64,000 nucleotides of DNA from Lagopus muta (Eukaryota > Chordata > Aves > Galliformes > Phasianidae), in NCBI RefSeq assembly GCF_023343835.1, contig NC_064434.1:8971505-9035504 (forward strand), written 5' to 3'. A program made the position numbers and the translations under genes. Of the stretch, positions 1 through 11,682 are shown one piece after another (position 1 is the stretch's first letter; each line of letters opens with the position of its first letter). The notes under the pieces are model-generated. The model was not told the DNA's origin. It saw only the letters and a program-made list of their open reading frames with translations, and did no database searches.

Positions 1-140
1 ACTTCTATCCCATGACAGCTTGGCCTTCTAAGAGCCTTCAATGAAGGCTCCTCTCAAAACATCTTTTGGGTTTTCCATGTCCTTCCTTGTCCAGATGTGT
101 TCATACTCCAAAGAACACCAGGGATTCATGAAATGAGATG

Positions 141-681
141 TTCAAAGGCTGCTCTGAAAGTAATGCCAGTCAGAGGCAGCTGTTGGTTGTATGGCAGCAG
201 AGGCTGAACCTTCCCAAAATATCCCATTACGTGTTGTTGCTGTATGACAGATAGCAGCAGGATAGGGGCAGTCTGACAGCACGGAGTCTGACATGGAAGC
301 GCGTATGAAGTGAAGGTTTCACTCAATTTTTCCATGAGGAAAAAAAGGCACCTACTGACATTCATTGACATTTGCTGAACATTTCTAGAGAACCAAACAA
401 TGGCTGTGAGCACAGTGGGGTGGTGGGTGGAGCATTTCAGCAGTGGTAACAGCGACATTGTGTCACCTCTGCTTGTGTAGACTTTTTTTAGCGTGGTATG
501 CAGCTCTTGTTCATCACTGGGGAAAATGCACAGCTAATGGTGGTGACTACATTGAAAAACAGTTTTTTTGTAGCAGAGAATTTGCTCCACAGTGTTATCA
601 AATAGCGTTACTGTGCTGTTTTATCTGTTGCAGTTTCCTTGGAAATAAATAGGAGGCATTACTTTTGGAGCAAGTCATGTA
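141..681 (+). mobile_element. Internally deleted mariner (Galluhop / Mariner1_GG type)
   Basis: The left end (CAAAGGCTGCTCTGAAAGTA, near 143-162) and the right end (ATTACTTTTGGAGCAAGTC, near 658-676) are imperfect inverted repeats of each other, as in the chicken mariner Galluhop. After the left end comes the transposase start: ATG at 293 gives MEARMK and then a stop, and the following bases still read, with frame breaks, as the N-terminal helix-turn-helix part of a mariner transposase up to about 455. The middle and the DDD catalytic region are missing, and the 3' untranslated part resumes by about 545. The copy is dead and close to a non-autonomous derivative. Galluhop is well known from chicken and turkey, which supports a galliform source. 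Confidence 0.85.
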
Positions 682-980
682 CGGCCATAAAAAATACTGC
701 TGACTTTTCTCTGGTGCAACAGATTTGTCTCTGTTCCACTCATTCTTGCCTCTGGTTTTATCAGTTCATTCAACATAGGAATTAGCCTCACTGGTTTGCA
801 ATTGCCCAGATTCCTCTTGGAACCATTTAGATATTATCCAATGGATTTTTTTTTTACCTTCTCTCTACCACAGCTTCCATTTGAAACAGCTCTTCCAACA
901 TATATCTCAAGGAAAAAAAAAATAGAAAATAGCATGAAGATCTCCCTCTGGTCCTCTTAGATAAACATGTCTAGTAGACA
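682..980. other. Upstream flank, possible ancient antisense CR1/L3 remnant
   Basis: No gene is seen. Between about 770 and 905, the phrases CCTCACTGGTTTGCAATTG and CAGATTCCTCTTGGAACC resemble the reverse complement of a very old CR1/L3 reverse transcriptase region, but the match is too decayed to be sure. Confidence 0.3.
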
Positions 981-1675
981 GCCACAGAGATGACTATGGG
1001 CCTGGAGTAGCTCCATGCGAGGAAAGGCTGAGATCCTGGAACTGTTCAGTCTGAAGAAGATGGACAGGAGATCGTATCAATGCTTATAAATATCTAAAGC
1101 CCAGGAGTCAAATTGTTGGGGTCTGGCTCTTTTTGGTAGTGTGCAGTAATGGGACAAAGAGTAAAGAGCACAAACCAGAACGCAGAAGTTCCAAAGGAAC
1201 ATTCAGAAGAACTTCTTTATTGTCAAAGTGATGGAGCCCTGGCACAGACTGCCTGGGGAGGTTGTGAAGTCTGAAGACCCATTTGGGTACCTACATGTGC
1301 AACCTGCTGCAGGCAGCCTGCCTGAGCAGCGGGCTGGACTTGGGGATCTTCTCACTGGTGACAGGTAACAGGATGAGGGGAAATGGCCTTGACTTGCACC
1401 AGGATAAGTCTACGTTGGGTATCAGGAAAAACTTCTTTACAGAAAGGGTTGTTAAGCACTGGAATAGGCTGCCCAGGGAGGTGGTTGAGACACCATCCAT
1501 GGATGTGTTTAAAAACCATTTGGATGCGGTGCTCAGGGATGTGATTTAGCAGAGGGTTGCTGGAGTTCAGGTAGTATGGTTGGGTTGTGGTTGAACTCGA
1601 TGATCTTTAAGGTCTTTTCCAACCTGAGCGATTCTATGATTCTGTGATCTCCAGAGGCCCCTTCCAACCTTCTAA
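981..1675 (+). mobile_element. CR1 3' fragment, split by a younger CR1
   Basis: From 981 the sequence follows a CR1 3' region: ATGACTATGGGCCTGGAGTA, then GAGGAAAGGCTGAG, the GTTCAGTCTGAAGAAGATGG segment, and GCCTGGGGAGGTTGTGAAGT. It is interrupted after GGGCTGGACTTGG at about 1342-1346 and resumes at 1651 with CCAGAGGCCCCTTCCAACCT, the normal continuation of GATGATCT in this family. The piece between is another CR1. Confidence 0.75.
1347..1648 (+). mobile_element. CR1 3' fragment nested in an older CR1
   Basis: This sense CR1 tail starts near GGTGACAGGTAACAGGATGA and reads through the C-terminal ORF2 peptide (RKNFFTERVVKHWNRLPREV) and the 3' UTR to ATTCTATGATTCTGTGAT, the standard CR1 end. 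GATCT occurs at both junctions, which places the insertion inside the host CR1's GATCT. Confidence 0.8.
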
Positions 1676-1859
1676 GGGATTCCATTCCTTCCTTCAGGGC
1701 CTCACCTGCCCTGAACCCCATTCACACCTCACGGGATGGAATGAGGCAGCACTCTTGTGCTTTGAGAACAGATTTATTGCTACTTTTTAAGCTTTTTTTG
1801 CAAGTTGATGCCCAGTATCTTGTATTTTCAACCTGCTTTAACGCATTTTAGCATTCTGG

Positions 1860-2470
1860 GCAGCCAGGCTCACGCCGTTATCCGCCCTCCTGGTGTAGGT
1901 GCAAGATGTACCGCACCGAAGGGCGCACTCAGGCTTTGTCTGCCCCTTCCCTCCCCCGCGCTTCAAGCACTCGGCTTCATCTCGCCCTTTCTAAACACGG
2001 CCGCACGTCGCGGCTGAGAGCCGGGCGCGGCGGGGCGGAGCGCTGTGAGGAGGCGGGCAGCCCCACGGCCGGGCGGAGCCGAGCCGCCCTCAGCCCACCC
2101 CGCGCGGCCCAAGGCGGAAGGAGCGGCTCCGCCGCCCTCCGCTCGCTGCTCCCGCGGCCGCCCGGCTGCCCTTTTCCGCCCGGCTGAAGCACACGTCGGT
2201 CCGTCAGCTCGCCACCGCTATGCTGGGTGTCGCGGAGCCGGCGAAAGGGGAAGGTACGTGCCTCTCTCCCCTCCCTTCCCTGCCCGCTCTCGTTTAGGGC
2301 GGGGGCGGCCGCCGAGCTGCCCGCCCGTGCCCTGGGGCTGTGCGGCGGCCTCGGTAACGGAGGGGCGGGAGCCCTCTTCCCTCCTGCTGCCTGCCGGGGC
2401 CGGGAGGACCACCCGCCTTACGTAACGCTGGGGCCAAGCCCTGTCCTGCAAACGCGTTCCACCCAATAGC
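1860..2470. promoter_or_regulatory. LDAH: CpG-island promoter of LDAH
   Basis: This stretch of about 600 bases is strongly GC-rich with dense CpG, unlike the AT-rich DNA on both sides. It contains GC-box-like sites such as GGGGCGGAG at 2032-2040 and GGGCGGAGCC near 2070, and no TATA box, which fits a broad housekeeping-type promoter. It ends just after the exon 1 donor at 2254. The open frames seen on both strands here (for example 2045-2425) follow from low stop-codon frequency in GC-rich DNA. CpG islands often fire in both directions, but no exon was recognised on the minus strand upstream. Confidence 0.85.
2150..2253 (+). other. LDAH: LDAH exon 1 (5' end approximate)
   Basis: The sequence AAG|GTACGTG places a good splice donor at 2254, inside the CpG island and in the right position for the first exon of LDAH. 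The exon start is a guess. An ATG at 2220-2222 (G at -3, C at +4) opens a frame of 34 bases up to the donor. Spliced to exon 2 this frame is open and in register with the known start, adding 14 residues (MLGVAEPAKGEAN plus a second Met) before the conserved coding part. In mammals the first exon is mostly taken as untranslated, so this may be leader only. Confidence 0.6.
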
Positions 2471-3959
2471 GCTGGTTAGCGATAACGCATCCCTGTGCTC
2501 CCTTTATTTTGTGTTTTCCCTTTAGCTCACGATGGAACTTCGAGAAGCAAATCCTAAGCTTGGTTTCTTTTTCTTTCCAGAAAATAGTTGCAGTAACGCT
2601 GCTTGCAGGGCTTAGTGTCTCAGTGTGTGTTTCTGTGGATTTGCAGCTGTGAGTGATGCTCGTTATCTAAGCAGCAGGTTATTAAGGGACAGAATGGCCA
2701 GTGAATGAGAACAATACAATTATACGTACCTAAAAGTGAAAAGCAAGATGAGATGCTGAAGGTGAAGTGTTGTTTTTTATTAGAATAGTTCAGGTGGTTG
2801 GGAGGAGCGGAGCCCCACGCCCTGCTCCAGGAATCCTCAGTCAGTCTGGGTGGCCCCAGAGCATCACCATGGGCTCCAGGTGACACCAGTGACAAAGGCT
2901 GATGCTGCAGTGGCAATGTGCCAGTGCCAGGCAGGTGGGGAGCATCAGGGCCAGGGAGCAATGGAGCTGATGGCGTGGAAATGGGTGCGGAGAGAAAATG
3001 GAGGTAATGAGGAAGCAGTATGGAGGCATGATAGTTGTTGAAAGCTTTCCTTCTCTTAACCTGTTTGCTGTGCTTGCAAAGGTGATGAAGCATTTCCTTT
3101 TTTTGCAACAAAAAGACAGTATTGATGTCGTATCTTCAGGATAGTTGTACCTCTCAGGTGCTGCAGCTCCTCATTCACTGAGATGTGGTATGCTGCAGGC
3201 CTTCTGGGACTTTGTGATACACAATTAAGGTCTGAAAGTCCATTTGCATGGTCTTCTTGCAGCATCTGGTTACGATTGTGAGTGTCCTAGAGGCCTTCAA
3301 ACATTAGGATTGTGATAGTTCCCTGTCTTCTCATGGAGCTTGCTTAAGATGCTCGTGAAGGAGGCTGCCACACATTTGCAGGTCTGGATAAGTCCTGGCG
3401 TTAACAATTAATGTTTTCCATTATGGAATTTCTACAAAGGTTACGTAAAAGCATATGAAATCAGTGATCTCTCAAGAGCCTTTGGCAGTACCCCAGACAG
3501 ATGGATGTGAAAGCTGAGCATATCCTTCTTTACCTGGCTCCGCCTTGTAAGTATTTACTCAGCCTGCAACAACCTACAGCTCAGGAACTTTAAAGCACAG
3601 GTACACTGAAGACCTAAATTTCCTCTGTGAATTTCATCTCCATGAACTCATTCTTACCTTGTACCCATGTGAAGCTCTGGTGTTCTCGGCATCGAGTTCT
3701 GTAGCTCAAATGCCAAACTAATTAAAGAGGCAATTCCATTCATTTTCAGTTTCCTTTCTGCTTATTTTATATTCTTAATTTGATATTTACTCCTCCTTAA
3801 ATTCCAAAAGGTAATGATGAGTTATTACCTGTTCATTTCCTTCATATAATTTACAATTACAGTAAGTTGTGTATTGCTAATCATTTAATTTAAAAAAAAA
3901 ATCAATTCCATCGTGACTGCCAAGCCAAAGAGTTTATCAGTAAAGTTGACAAGACTTAC

Positions 3960-4025
3960 ATTTTTTTTTTTTGGTAGACAACTTTGTGTTTTGTTTTTGT
4001 TTTTTTTTGTTTTTTTTTTTTTTTA
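3960..4025. repeat. T-rich tract
   Basis: Two long T runs separated by GTTTTGTTTTTGTTT-type sequence. It is a simple low-complexity tract in intron 1. Confidence 0.85.
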
Positions 4026-6118
4026 AAGCAATGTTTTTTTTCTATTATTCTGATTTATTATAATGTTGGCACCTTAGCTGGAAACAGAGGAGGTCTTGAG
4101 TTTCAAATAATGTCAAGGTTATATTTGCCAAGTATTAGGAGTGAATTTTGATGTGTAAGTTTTAGCAGTGTTTTGCACATACTTGCACAGAAAACAGACA
4201 AGCAAGGTATAAAAGACAGTATTTGGTTATTAAATTTAGGCATGCTGTTAGTAGTGACTTAACTGTCTTTTCTGCTCTTAAACCACTGTGTAAGACTTTG
4301 GATTTTCATTAAAATGTTTGACTAAATTTGGTTCCAGTGCACATTTTGATGGTATTTAGATGTGCGGTAAGATTTAGAAACAGGTTACATGGGAGGAAGT
4401 CATTCTAAATAAAAGAATATTCATAATAGAGAGCAAATGTGTAACGTGAAAGGTCTGAATTAAACTGAATCTTAAGCTTATAGCAAACCTGGGATTCCAC
4501 TGAAAAGCCACCCCAACTACACAGCAGATGAGTGCAATGAATGAGAAAACTATTTGTTTACCTAGGTGGATCTTCACAACTGCCTGATGAGGCTGTGCGT
4601 TGTGTAAGTGCCTTGTTTTGATTTATCAGGTAATACTGATGTGCCAGAGCAATGTCTAACCAGACATGCTGCAAATATAGGCATGGCAGGATTCCTTTCT
4701 TCCTTCCTAAATTCTGCTACTTTCTGCTACTGCTGTTAGCCATGCTGTTCTTTTCCTTTTCTGTCTCATCTCATGCTTCTGTTTACAGCTGATGTTCCCC
4801 TTTCCTTTAGATGTGTCATCTACTTGAATTTTCTTTATATCTTCTATTTTCTTCAAGTATACTGATAGGAATGTGTTATGGAAATCTACACAATCAAATT
4901 TTACCTTTCAAAATACATTGGAGCACTAATTGGAAATAAAATTGTTAGGTGTTCACTGGGTTATTACTTCCACCTTTGATGAACATGTGCTTCATATGCT
5001 TGTGTGTTTGCACTTGGTTGTGTTACCAAGGTTTGACAGGGATGTTTTGGTGAGCTGGGTTCTTGTGCAAAATAGAGGTAAGTGAGTGATTGTGCTTGTT
5101 TTATGGAACAAGCTAGCACTGCTTCCAGTATGGCAAAATCTCTTGTTTCTAGAATTGTCAGTCTGTCAGAGCACAGATGCATGGAGAAGCTTTTCAGCTG
5201 CCATAGCACTTCCCTCTAGCCTGACTGCTCAGCTGCTGTTCCATCCACCTCGTTAGGATGATGAACCTCACCACTGCTCTTTGCTAGGGAGAATGTGGAT
5301 TCTAAGACTCAGGTTAGTGCAGATGATCACAGTGTGTTATTGCAGTGACTCAGGAAGAGAAATGACGCTGTTTGATATTTTTCTTTGTTTATATGTCATG
5401 TTCATTGATTCTTCTGCTGTATTTTTGTTGTCTTTTGCTCAGAGCTGCGTAAGGCCAGTTCATTGTCATGCCTCATGGTGCCTTTAGAGACTGTTTAGGT
5501 TAATAAATGAATTGGGAAGTGCTGCAGAAGATAGGCAGGAGGTGGTAAGCAGCAAACACAAGTAGAGAGGTAATTGTAGAATGGTGCTCAGAGAACAGTA
5601 AGTTGGCCTGCTGTAGGTAAGCAGTATTTTGACGACTTTGTTCTTGCTGGAAAGCAAGAAAAGCAGCAGTAGCTAGATGCTGGAAATGAAGGTGAGTGAA
5701 GCATTAATGCAAAGGCATGTAATTTGAAAGAATAAAATGAGAAATAGAAAAAAGCGTTTTGAATTCAAGCTTGTGTTAGAACAGATGAGGCAAAAATATG
5801 GAAGAAACATAAAGTAACATAGTAAAAAGGAGTATCTGTTCCTTTTTACTGTATATAAAAAGATGCATGCTTAACAATACAGGGGAAGTACAGTACAGGT
5901 AGGGGAAGCCAAGTGAAGGACAGCCTGGTGATAATTGAATGGTGTAGGGTTGTTCTGGTTTTTTGGTTTTTTTTCCTTTGTTGTCAACTTGTATTCATTA
6001 TGCTCTTTGAGCTCTGCCTGCTTAACAAGAACAAAGAATGTAGACCTCCTTGAATCTAATAGGTGAAAAAGGAGTTGAAAAAGGAGTTATTTTGACATTA
6101 GATGAAGTGGCAGATACC

Positions 6119-6136
6119 TTTTTTTTTTTTTTTTTG
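6119..6136. repeat. Poly(T) tract
   Basis: An uninterrupted T run of about 17 bases in intron 1. Confidence 0.85.
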
Positions 6137-6339
6137 CTTGTTGTTAATGCTGCTGAAAGATGGAAGTTTCTTCAAAATCATAATTTTTGGGTGCTCTGGT
6201 TTAAAGGAATGAATAGATTACCATTACTTTAAATTTGTGCTTATTTCTTCGTTGCTGTTGACTGTTGTCCAGGCTACGTATATGACTTAAGCAACAATCC
6301 AATAGAAATGTGGCTTGCGTGGGATGTTTGAATTAGGAT

Positions 6340-6589
6340 AAGAAATGAGAACTTAGAACTCTACAACTCCCTGAAGGGAAGTAGTGGTATAGTGAGGGTT
6401 GGCCTCTTCTCCCACGTAACGAGTGATAGGACTAGAGGGAGCGGCCTGACTTTGCAGCAGGGAAGATTCATTTAGATGTTGTAATGAGGGACATGGCTTA
6501 GTGGGAGATATTGGTGATAGGTGGACAGTTGGACTGGATGATCTTAGAGGCTTTTTCCAACCTTGGTGATTCTAGGATTCTGTGATTCT
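6340..6589 (+). mobile_element. CR1 3' fragment
   Basis: ACTCCCTGAAGGGAAGTAGT, then a degraded body (GTGATAGGACTAGAGGGAGC), TTGGACTGGATGATCTTAGA and the tail GATTCTAGGATTCTGTGATTC. It is truncated at the 5' side, with roughly 250 bases retained. Confidence 0.85.
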
Positions 6590-6989
6590 GACATGTGCCT
6601 GTGGTCTCTCCTTCTCTCACGCTCCTCCTTTTTGGTTTCTTTTTATGCACATGCCCTTAATTTTCTCTTTATTTCTTTTGCAGCGTGTGCTGCATTCCTC
6701 TTTTGCTGACTCAGTTACCTGTGCAGGCCCATATCATCTCTTCTCCAACGTAATTAACATACTTGTTGCATTTTGAACATGCCTTGTTTTAGGTAGTGAC
6801 GTGTGCTGAAATTTGAATTCCATAGTGTTTCTTTTCAGATATAAATGGAATGGATTCTTACAGCTTTGTTCATGAAATGTAACATTCCTACCTCTAACTT
6901 CAGCGAGTTACAATGCTAAATGGGGAGACTGTTTGGTCTATCTAGTAAGGGCATGGCTTTATCTATTTGAGCTCCAGGCAAATATAATG

Positions 6990-7699
6990 GGCTTTCAGTT
7001 GTGGACTGAGAGCAGCCCTGCAGGGAAGGACTGGAGGTGTTGATGGACAAAAAAATGAACGTTAGCTGGCAATGTGCACTTAGAGCCCAGAAAGCCAGTG
7101 GTATCCTGAGCTGTATCACAGCAGTGTGACCAGCTGGCTGAGGAAGGTGATTGTCTCTCTGTGCTCTGCCCTTGTGAGGCTCCATATGGAGTAGTACATC
7201 CAGGTCTGATGCCCCCAGAAAGAAAGATTTAGAGCTGTTGGAGCAGGTTTTCTGGAGTGTCAGAAGGATGGTCAGAGGGCTGGAGCATCTCTCCTTCGAT
7301 GGCAGGCTGAGACCTGGGGGTCTCCAGCCTGGCAAAGGCTCTGGGAAGACCTTACAACAGTCTTTCAGTACCTAAAAGGGGTCTAGACAAAAGCTGGGGT
7401 GTGGGACTGAATTGGGGATTGTAACGATAGGTCAAGGAATAATAGTTTTAAACAAAAAGAGGGGAAATTTAGATTAGCCATTAGGAATAAGTTCTTTACT
7501 CAGAGAGTGGTGAGATGAGACAGTGGCACAGGCTGCCCAGAGAAGCTGGGGATGCCCCATCCCTGGGGAGTGTTCAAGGACAGGTTGGACAGGGACTCTG
7601 GGCAACCTGATCTAGTGGGAGGTGTCTCTGCCTATGGCAGGAGGGTGGGACTGGATGGTCTGTAAGGCCCCTTTGCACCCAAATTATGCTATGATTCAA
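6990..7699 (+). mobile_element. CR1 3' fragment (about 700 bp)
   Basis: Starting with the GAGAGCAGCCCTGCAGGGAA segment, this copy passes through the GATTGTCTCTCTGTGCTCTG region that encodes the C-terminal part of the CR1 reverse transcriptase protein, then GGCTGCCCAGAGAAGCTGGG, and ends at the tail GCTATGATTCAA. Frameshifts and stops break the frame, so it is an old copy. The long minus-strand frame at 6916-7335 is only its shadow. Confidence 0.85.
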
Positions 7700-9479
7700 G
7701 GGCTTTGTGAAGGAGATTCAGCACAAACAGAAACTGAGATCCTTGCCGAAGGGGAAGAGAGACCAAAAATAAAAACTAGTGTGTTATTGCCAGAACTACA
7801 GTGAAAAGTTGGTTTCCCTTGTCTATTCTGTTGAGTGCAGTAGACCAGTAGTTGATGCTTTCAGCTGTGACTGTTTTCTTAGAAGTTGTCATTGTGCCTT
7901 GCAGTCTTGGAAGTCTTTCATTTGCTGTTTTATGCTGTTGAAAATCAACACAAAGAGTGCAGTAGCAGTTTTATTACAGTTCATCATTTATGTTAACTAA
8001 CAAAAACTCCATTTGATTTCTTTTATGTTGTGCTAAGTATGTGATGAACTCTGTTTAAACCAATACTCTCTGTGTGATCTAATGTGTGGTCAGTGTTAAG
8101 GTGAGCTTCCCTAATCCATTTCTCCAGGGTTTTTGACTGCTGTCTTCATAAAATAATTTTGTACCAGAACAATGTAGATATGTATCATTGTGGGTTCTAG
8201 CAGCGTTTTGTGATTTCTTAACTTCATACCTCCAAAACTCTCTGAAACTATTCATATTGGTGCAGTCTTTTTGGAACAAGTTTGATGGTGAATGAAGGCA
8301 AGAGGTTTTTCAGTTGAGGTTGCTCTGTTCATTGTGTTAATCATTGGTAGACATTTATAGCCGTAGGTCCCCATTTCTGTTTGCAGCACTCAACAGAGGC
8401 ATGTATTCCTGTTTTGAATCCCTAAAATCTGGACCTTTTAAAATGAATTCTTTCTTCAGCCTGAAAGAGGCTAGCATGGCAATTCTGTCATACAGCTAAC
8501 AATTATACAGTAAAATAAAATGCAAAAATATTTCAGTTTCATCTGCCACTGACTTCTGCTGATTTCCTTACATAAAACAAGTCAAGGTTTGTGACCGATA
8601 TCACATCAGCTTACAAAGTCTTTGACCACTTTTAATTTTTCCATAAAAAAATCTGACACTGTTTGGCTGTAGTTTGTCCAAAGCGATTCTTGATGAGATC
8701 TGGGCATCCTCATTCCAGCCCCCATTCATCATTGCAGGTTTCCTATCACGCAGTATGTCTGTTCCTTTTGCTGCCAGCTCTTAGCTGTGAGCGTATTCCT
8801 GTCTGCAAATCAAAGAGCTTGTGGCAGGTCTGGGTTATTCTGTTCTGGGGATAATGCTGCAGAAATTGTCAGAGCCTTTGTTTCTAGCAGTCAGCAAGAG
8901 CAATCTCACTACCTTTCTAGTTAGTCTTTTGCACTTTCATACTGAATTCAGTCACAAAACTCACCAATTAGGATGGCGTTTATTAAAAATAATAATAATA
9001 AAATTTGTAGAGTCAATCAATGGAATGCATCTGTTTCCATTCCCTTTGTTTTTTAGGGGGCTGACCTAGTTCAGAGACCTTTTCTCTGATCTATATAATT
9101 TATTACTGTCACTTATTCATGAAGCCCTCTTCTACCTTTGCTAGAATAATACAAAAATATTCTTTTATCCAGCTGTGTCTGAGAAACTTCCAGCAATAGA
9201 GATTCCACTCTCTCTCAGACTTGTCATCTACTGCTTTCTTAGCGATTAAGTTTTTCATAATGTGCATCTCTGGAGGCACAACTTGTGACTGCTGTTTCTT
9301 GGCTTACCATCTGTCATTGCAAAGAGAAGTGTGGCAGGGCTGTCTTTGTAGGTACCTCTCAAGTAGGGCTAGGCTGATACTGGATTACAGATTAACCTCT
9401 TTTTGGCTTCATAGGAAAGTACAACTTTTAACAGTTAATCCTTGTCCTTTGGACATCCGCCGTGTGCCTCAGCACCCCT

Positions 9480-10745
9480 ATCATCTTGTCATCTGATTGA
9501 CTTTCTCCAGTCTGTGAATGTCTTGTTTGTAGTGAGGAATCCAAAACTGGACACAGTACTCCAGATGCATTCTCTCCAGCGCTTGAAGAAAAATAATCAT
9601 GTCCATCAACCAGGTGGCTACTCTTGCTATTGCAGCATTTATACACTTGGCCTTCGTTTTCCCAAGTTCGCACTGCTGACTCATGCTCAGCTTGTTGTCC
9701 TCTTGCTTTTCCTGCAAAGCTACTCTTGTGTGCACCCAGCCTGTACTGCCATATTGCAGTATTGAACTGTAGGTGTAGGACTTTGTTTCCCATTGGGTTT
9801 CATGTGGTTTCTGTCAGGCCAACGTCCATTTGGAGAGCAACACTGTCTAGAGGCAAAGTAGTCTCTTGTTTTGTTCAGCACACAGCGTCATGAGGGGAGC
9901 ACAGGGCATGCACTGATCTCTGTGATGACAGTGATAGGACTCAAGGGAATGGCAGGTGGGTATTAGGTAATGGTTCTTCACCAGAGGGTGGTTGTACCTT
10001 GGCCCAGGCTGCACAGGGCAGTGGTAACAGCCCCAAACTGCTGGCGTTCAAGGAGCAGTTGGACAACGCTCTCAGGCATAGGGTTTGAATTTTGGGTGGT
10101 TCTGTGTGGAGCTTGGCATTGGACTTGATCCTTGTGGGTCCGTTCCAAGTGATTCTTGCTCTGCCTTCCAGACTTATATCATGCACAAACCTGCTGACAA
10201 GTGCTTCATAGCACATTATCCAGGTGCTTAATGAAGACGTTGAACAGTATTGGCTCAATATTGATTCCTGAGGGACGTTGCTGCTAAGATTTTTTTTTTC
10301 TTGTGTTCTTTTTGTTTAGCTTTGTGTTATTTTTCCCCCCAACAGTACCTTATAGTCTGCTTGCCTAATCTCCATCTTGCTACACTGATCAGAAGAATAT
10401 TGTGGGAGGCAGTCTTGCTCAAGGTACGCTAAGCAACATCAAGATTTCTTCCATCAGCCATTGAGTAATTTGTCTCTTTGTAGAAGGTAATGAAGTTATT
10501 TGGACAGATTATGCCAAATCCTTTTTGTATGCTCTCAGTCATGTTTATGTGCTTACAACTTTGGGAGGATTTTCCTTGGTGACTCAGTGAGATCTGAGGT
10601 GAAGCTGACTGACCTGTAGCTCCCTGCATCCTCTGTCTTGAGCAAGTGCATGATGGTTGCCTTCCTGTAAGTTTTGAGCACTTCTTCAGTCAGTAGCAAA
10701 AAGGATAGAGAGTGGACTTGTGCTAATCATGCCAGCTTCCTGGAC
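9480..10745 (-). mobile_element. Old antisense CR1 with reverse transcriptase remnant
   Basis: On the minus strand this reads as a decayed CR1 ORF2: from 10745 down, an N-terminal RT part, then near 10230-10275 a remnant of the PQGSILGPILFN motif (now PQGSILSQYCST), and from 9793 to 9481 the segment LSMSQQCELGKTKA...LEYCVQFWIPHYKQD, which matches the CR1 MSQQCAL and LEYCVQ(V)WSPQYK region. It is interrupted at about 9885-10160 by a sense CR1. The apparent 142-residue plus frame at 10674-11102 begins in this element and is not a gene. Confidence 0.8.
9885..10160 (+). mobile_element. Sense CR1 tail nested in an antisense CR1
   Basis: GTGATAGGACTCAAGGGAAT, GTTCTTCACCAGAGGGTGGT, GGCCCAGGCTGCACAGGGCA and CATTGGACTTGATCCTTGTG are the successive landmarks of a CR1 3' region in plus orientation. 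The flanking sequence on both sides is the older minus-strand CR1. Confidence 0.75.
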
Positions 10746-11682
10746 ACCCTGGGGTGTATTTTACGTACTTTTGTGAAGTTGCATATATCAAGTCTGCTTT
10801 GCTGTACCCTTCTCCTTTACTTTGGTTCCAGCACTGCTCTCTGGGGCTTATTGTTGTCCTTGGGATTACCACTGTCCCTCTCCCTTGCGTACCATTCTTC
10901 AGAAGAGGCAGCAGCCTGTTTGTCCTGTCTTGTGACTGGGCAATTTATAGGTGAAATTTTAAACAGCTTACTCTGGTTATGTTATGCAGTGCTAGGACAA
11001 GTTCCTTTCATCAAGTGGTATCTAAATGCAGATTGTAAATGTTGTTACCAAGCAATCTTTCAAATCCAAGTAATTACAAGCCTAAGTAACACTGTAGGAT
11101 AGATTAGTATGTTATGAGAACAACTGCATAAGTAATGAAGAATTGTGCATGCAAAGGAAGGTTATTTTTTTGCTTTTAGTGTTTTACTTTGGAGTCAACT
11201 GAAATAAGGATGAACGTTGAAGAGTCCTAGCTGTGTGGCAGCAGCCATCTACTACTGCTCTGAGTGTTCTCACCCAATGCAATGGCAGTAGATGGAGTCC
11301 TGATCCGTAGTAAAACACCTGAGTGTACAGATCTGTTTGTAAGTGCCTTTAAGTATGTGAGATGTGTTCAAGGTCTCACAATAGGCTTTGTTCAGTAGAA
11401 GATCGCTTGCTTCATCCTAAGGTAGAACAGTATGTGTCTCATAGCTGTTTGGGAATCAGTCCATGTGCTGCAACGTAGGTCACTGTATTCTGTAATAGGA
11501 GTTGGCTTTCAGATAGATACCCACATCAGTGCTGTGTTAATCTAGGTTTCTTGTTCTTAATCTATAGTTTCTTGGTTTTTTTCCCAGTTATTCTACGGGA
11601 ATATGGAAAGTTATGATAGCAAAGAGCCAGATATGTAAGTATTTGCCACTTTGTTATAACAGTGTCTTGTTCTGTCTAACAG

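Larger units (their letters stand above)
2254..11682 (+). other. LDAH: LDAH intron 1
   Basis: This GT-AG intron of about 9.4 kb holds CR1 fragments at 6340-6589, 6990-7699 and 9480-10745 (listed separately), T-rich tracts at 3960-4025 and 6119-6136, and a GC-richer patch at 2795-3040. A 12-base unit is duplicated at 6064-6087. Between 3100 and 6300 and between 7700 and 9430 I see AT-rich unique DNA with no recognisable gene; the short frames there look like chance. Confidence 0.8.

Noticed and set aside
2045..2425. 126-codon open frame in the CpG island, with others on both strands
   Set aside because: GC-rich DNA has few stop codons. The frame crosses the exon 1 donor and encodes low-complexity Ala/Arg/Pro sequence without relatives.
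2620..3111. 163-codon minus-strand frame
   Set aside because: It overlaps the GC-rich patch in intron 1; low-complexity Pro/Leu/His content with no recognisable domain.
6916..7335. 139-codon minus-strand frame
   Set aside because: Shadow of a sense CR1 on the other strand.
10674..11102. 142-codon plus-strand frame with hydrophobic segments
   Set aside because: It starts in antisense CR1 sequence and runs into unique intron; hydrophobicity comes from T-rich DNA. No splice context or relatives recognised.
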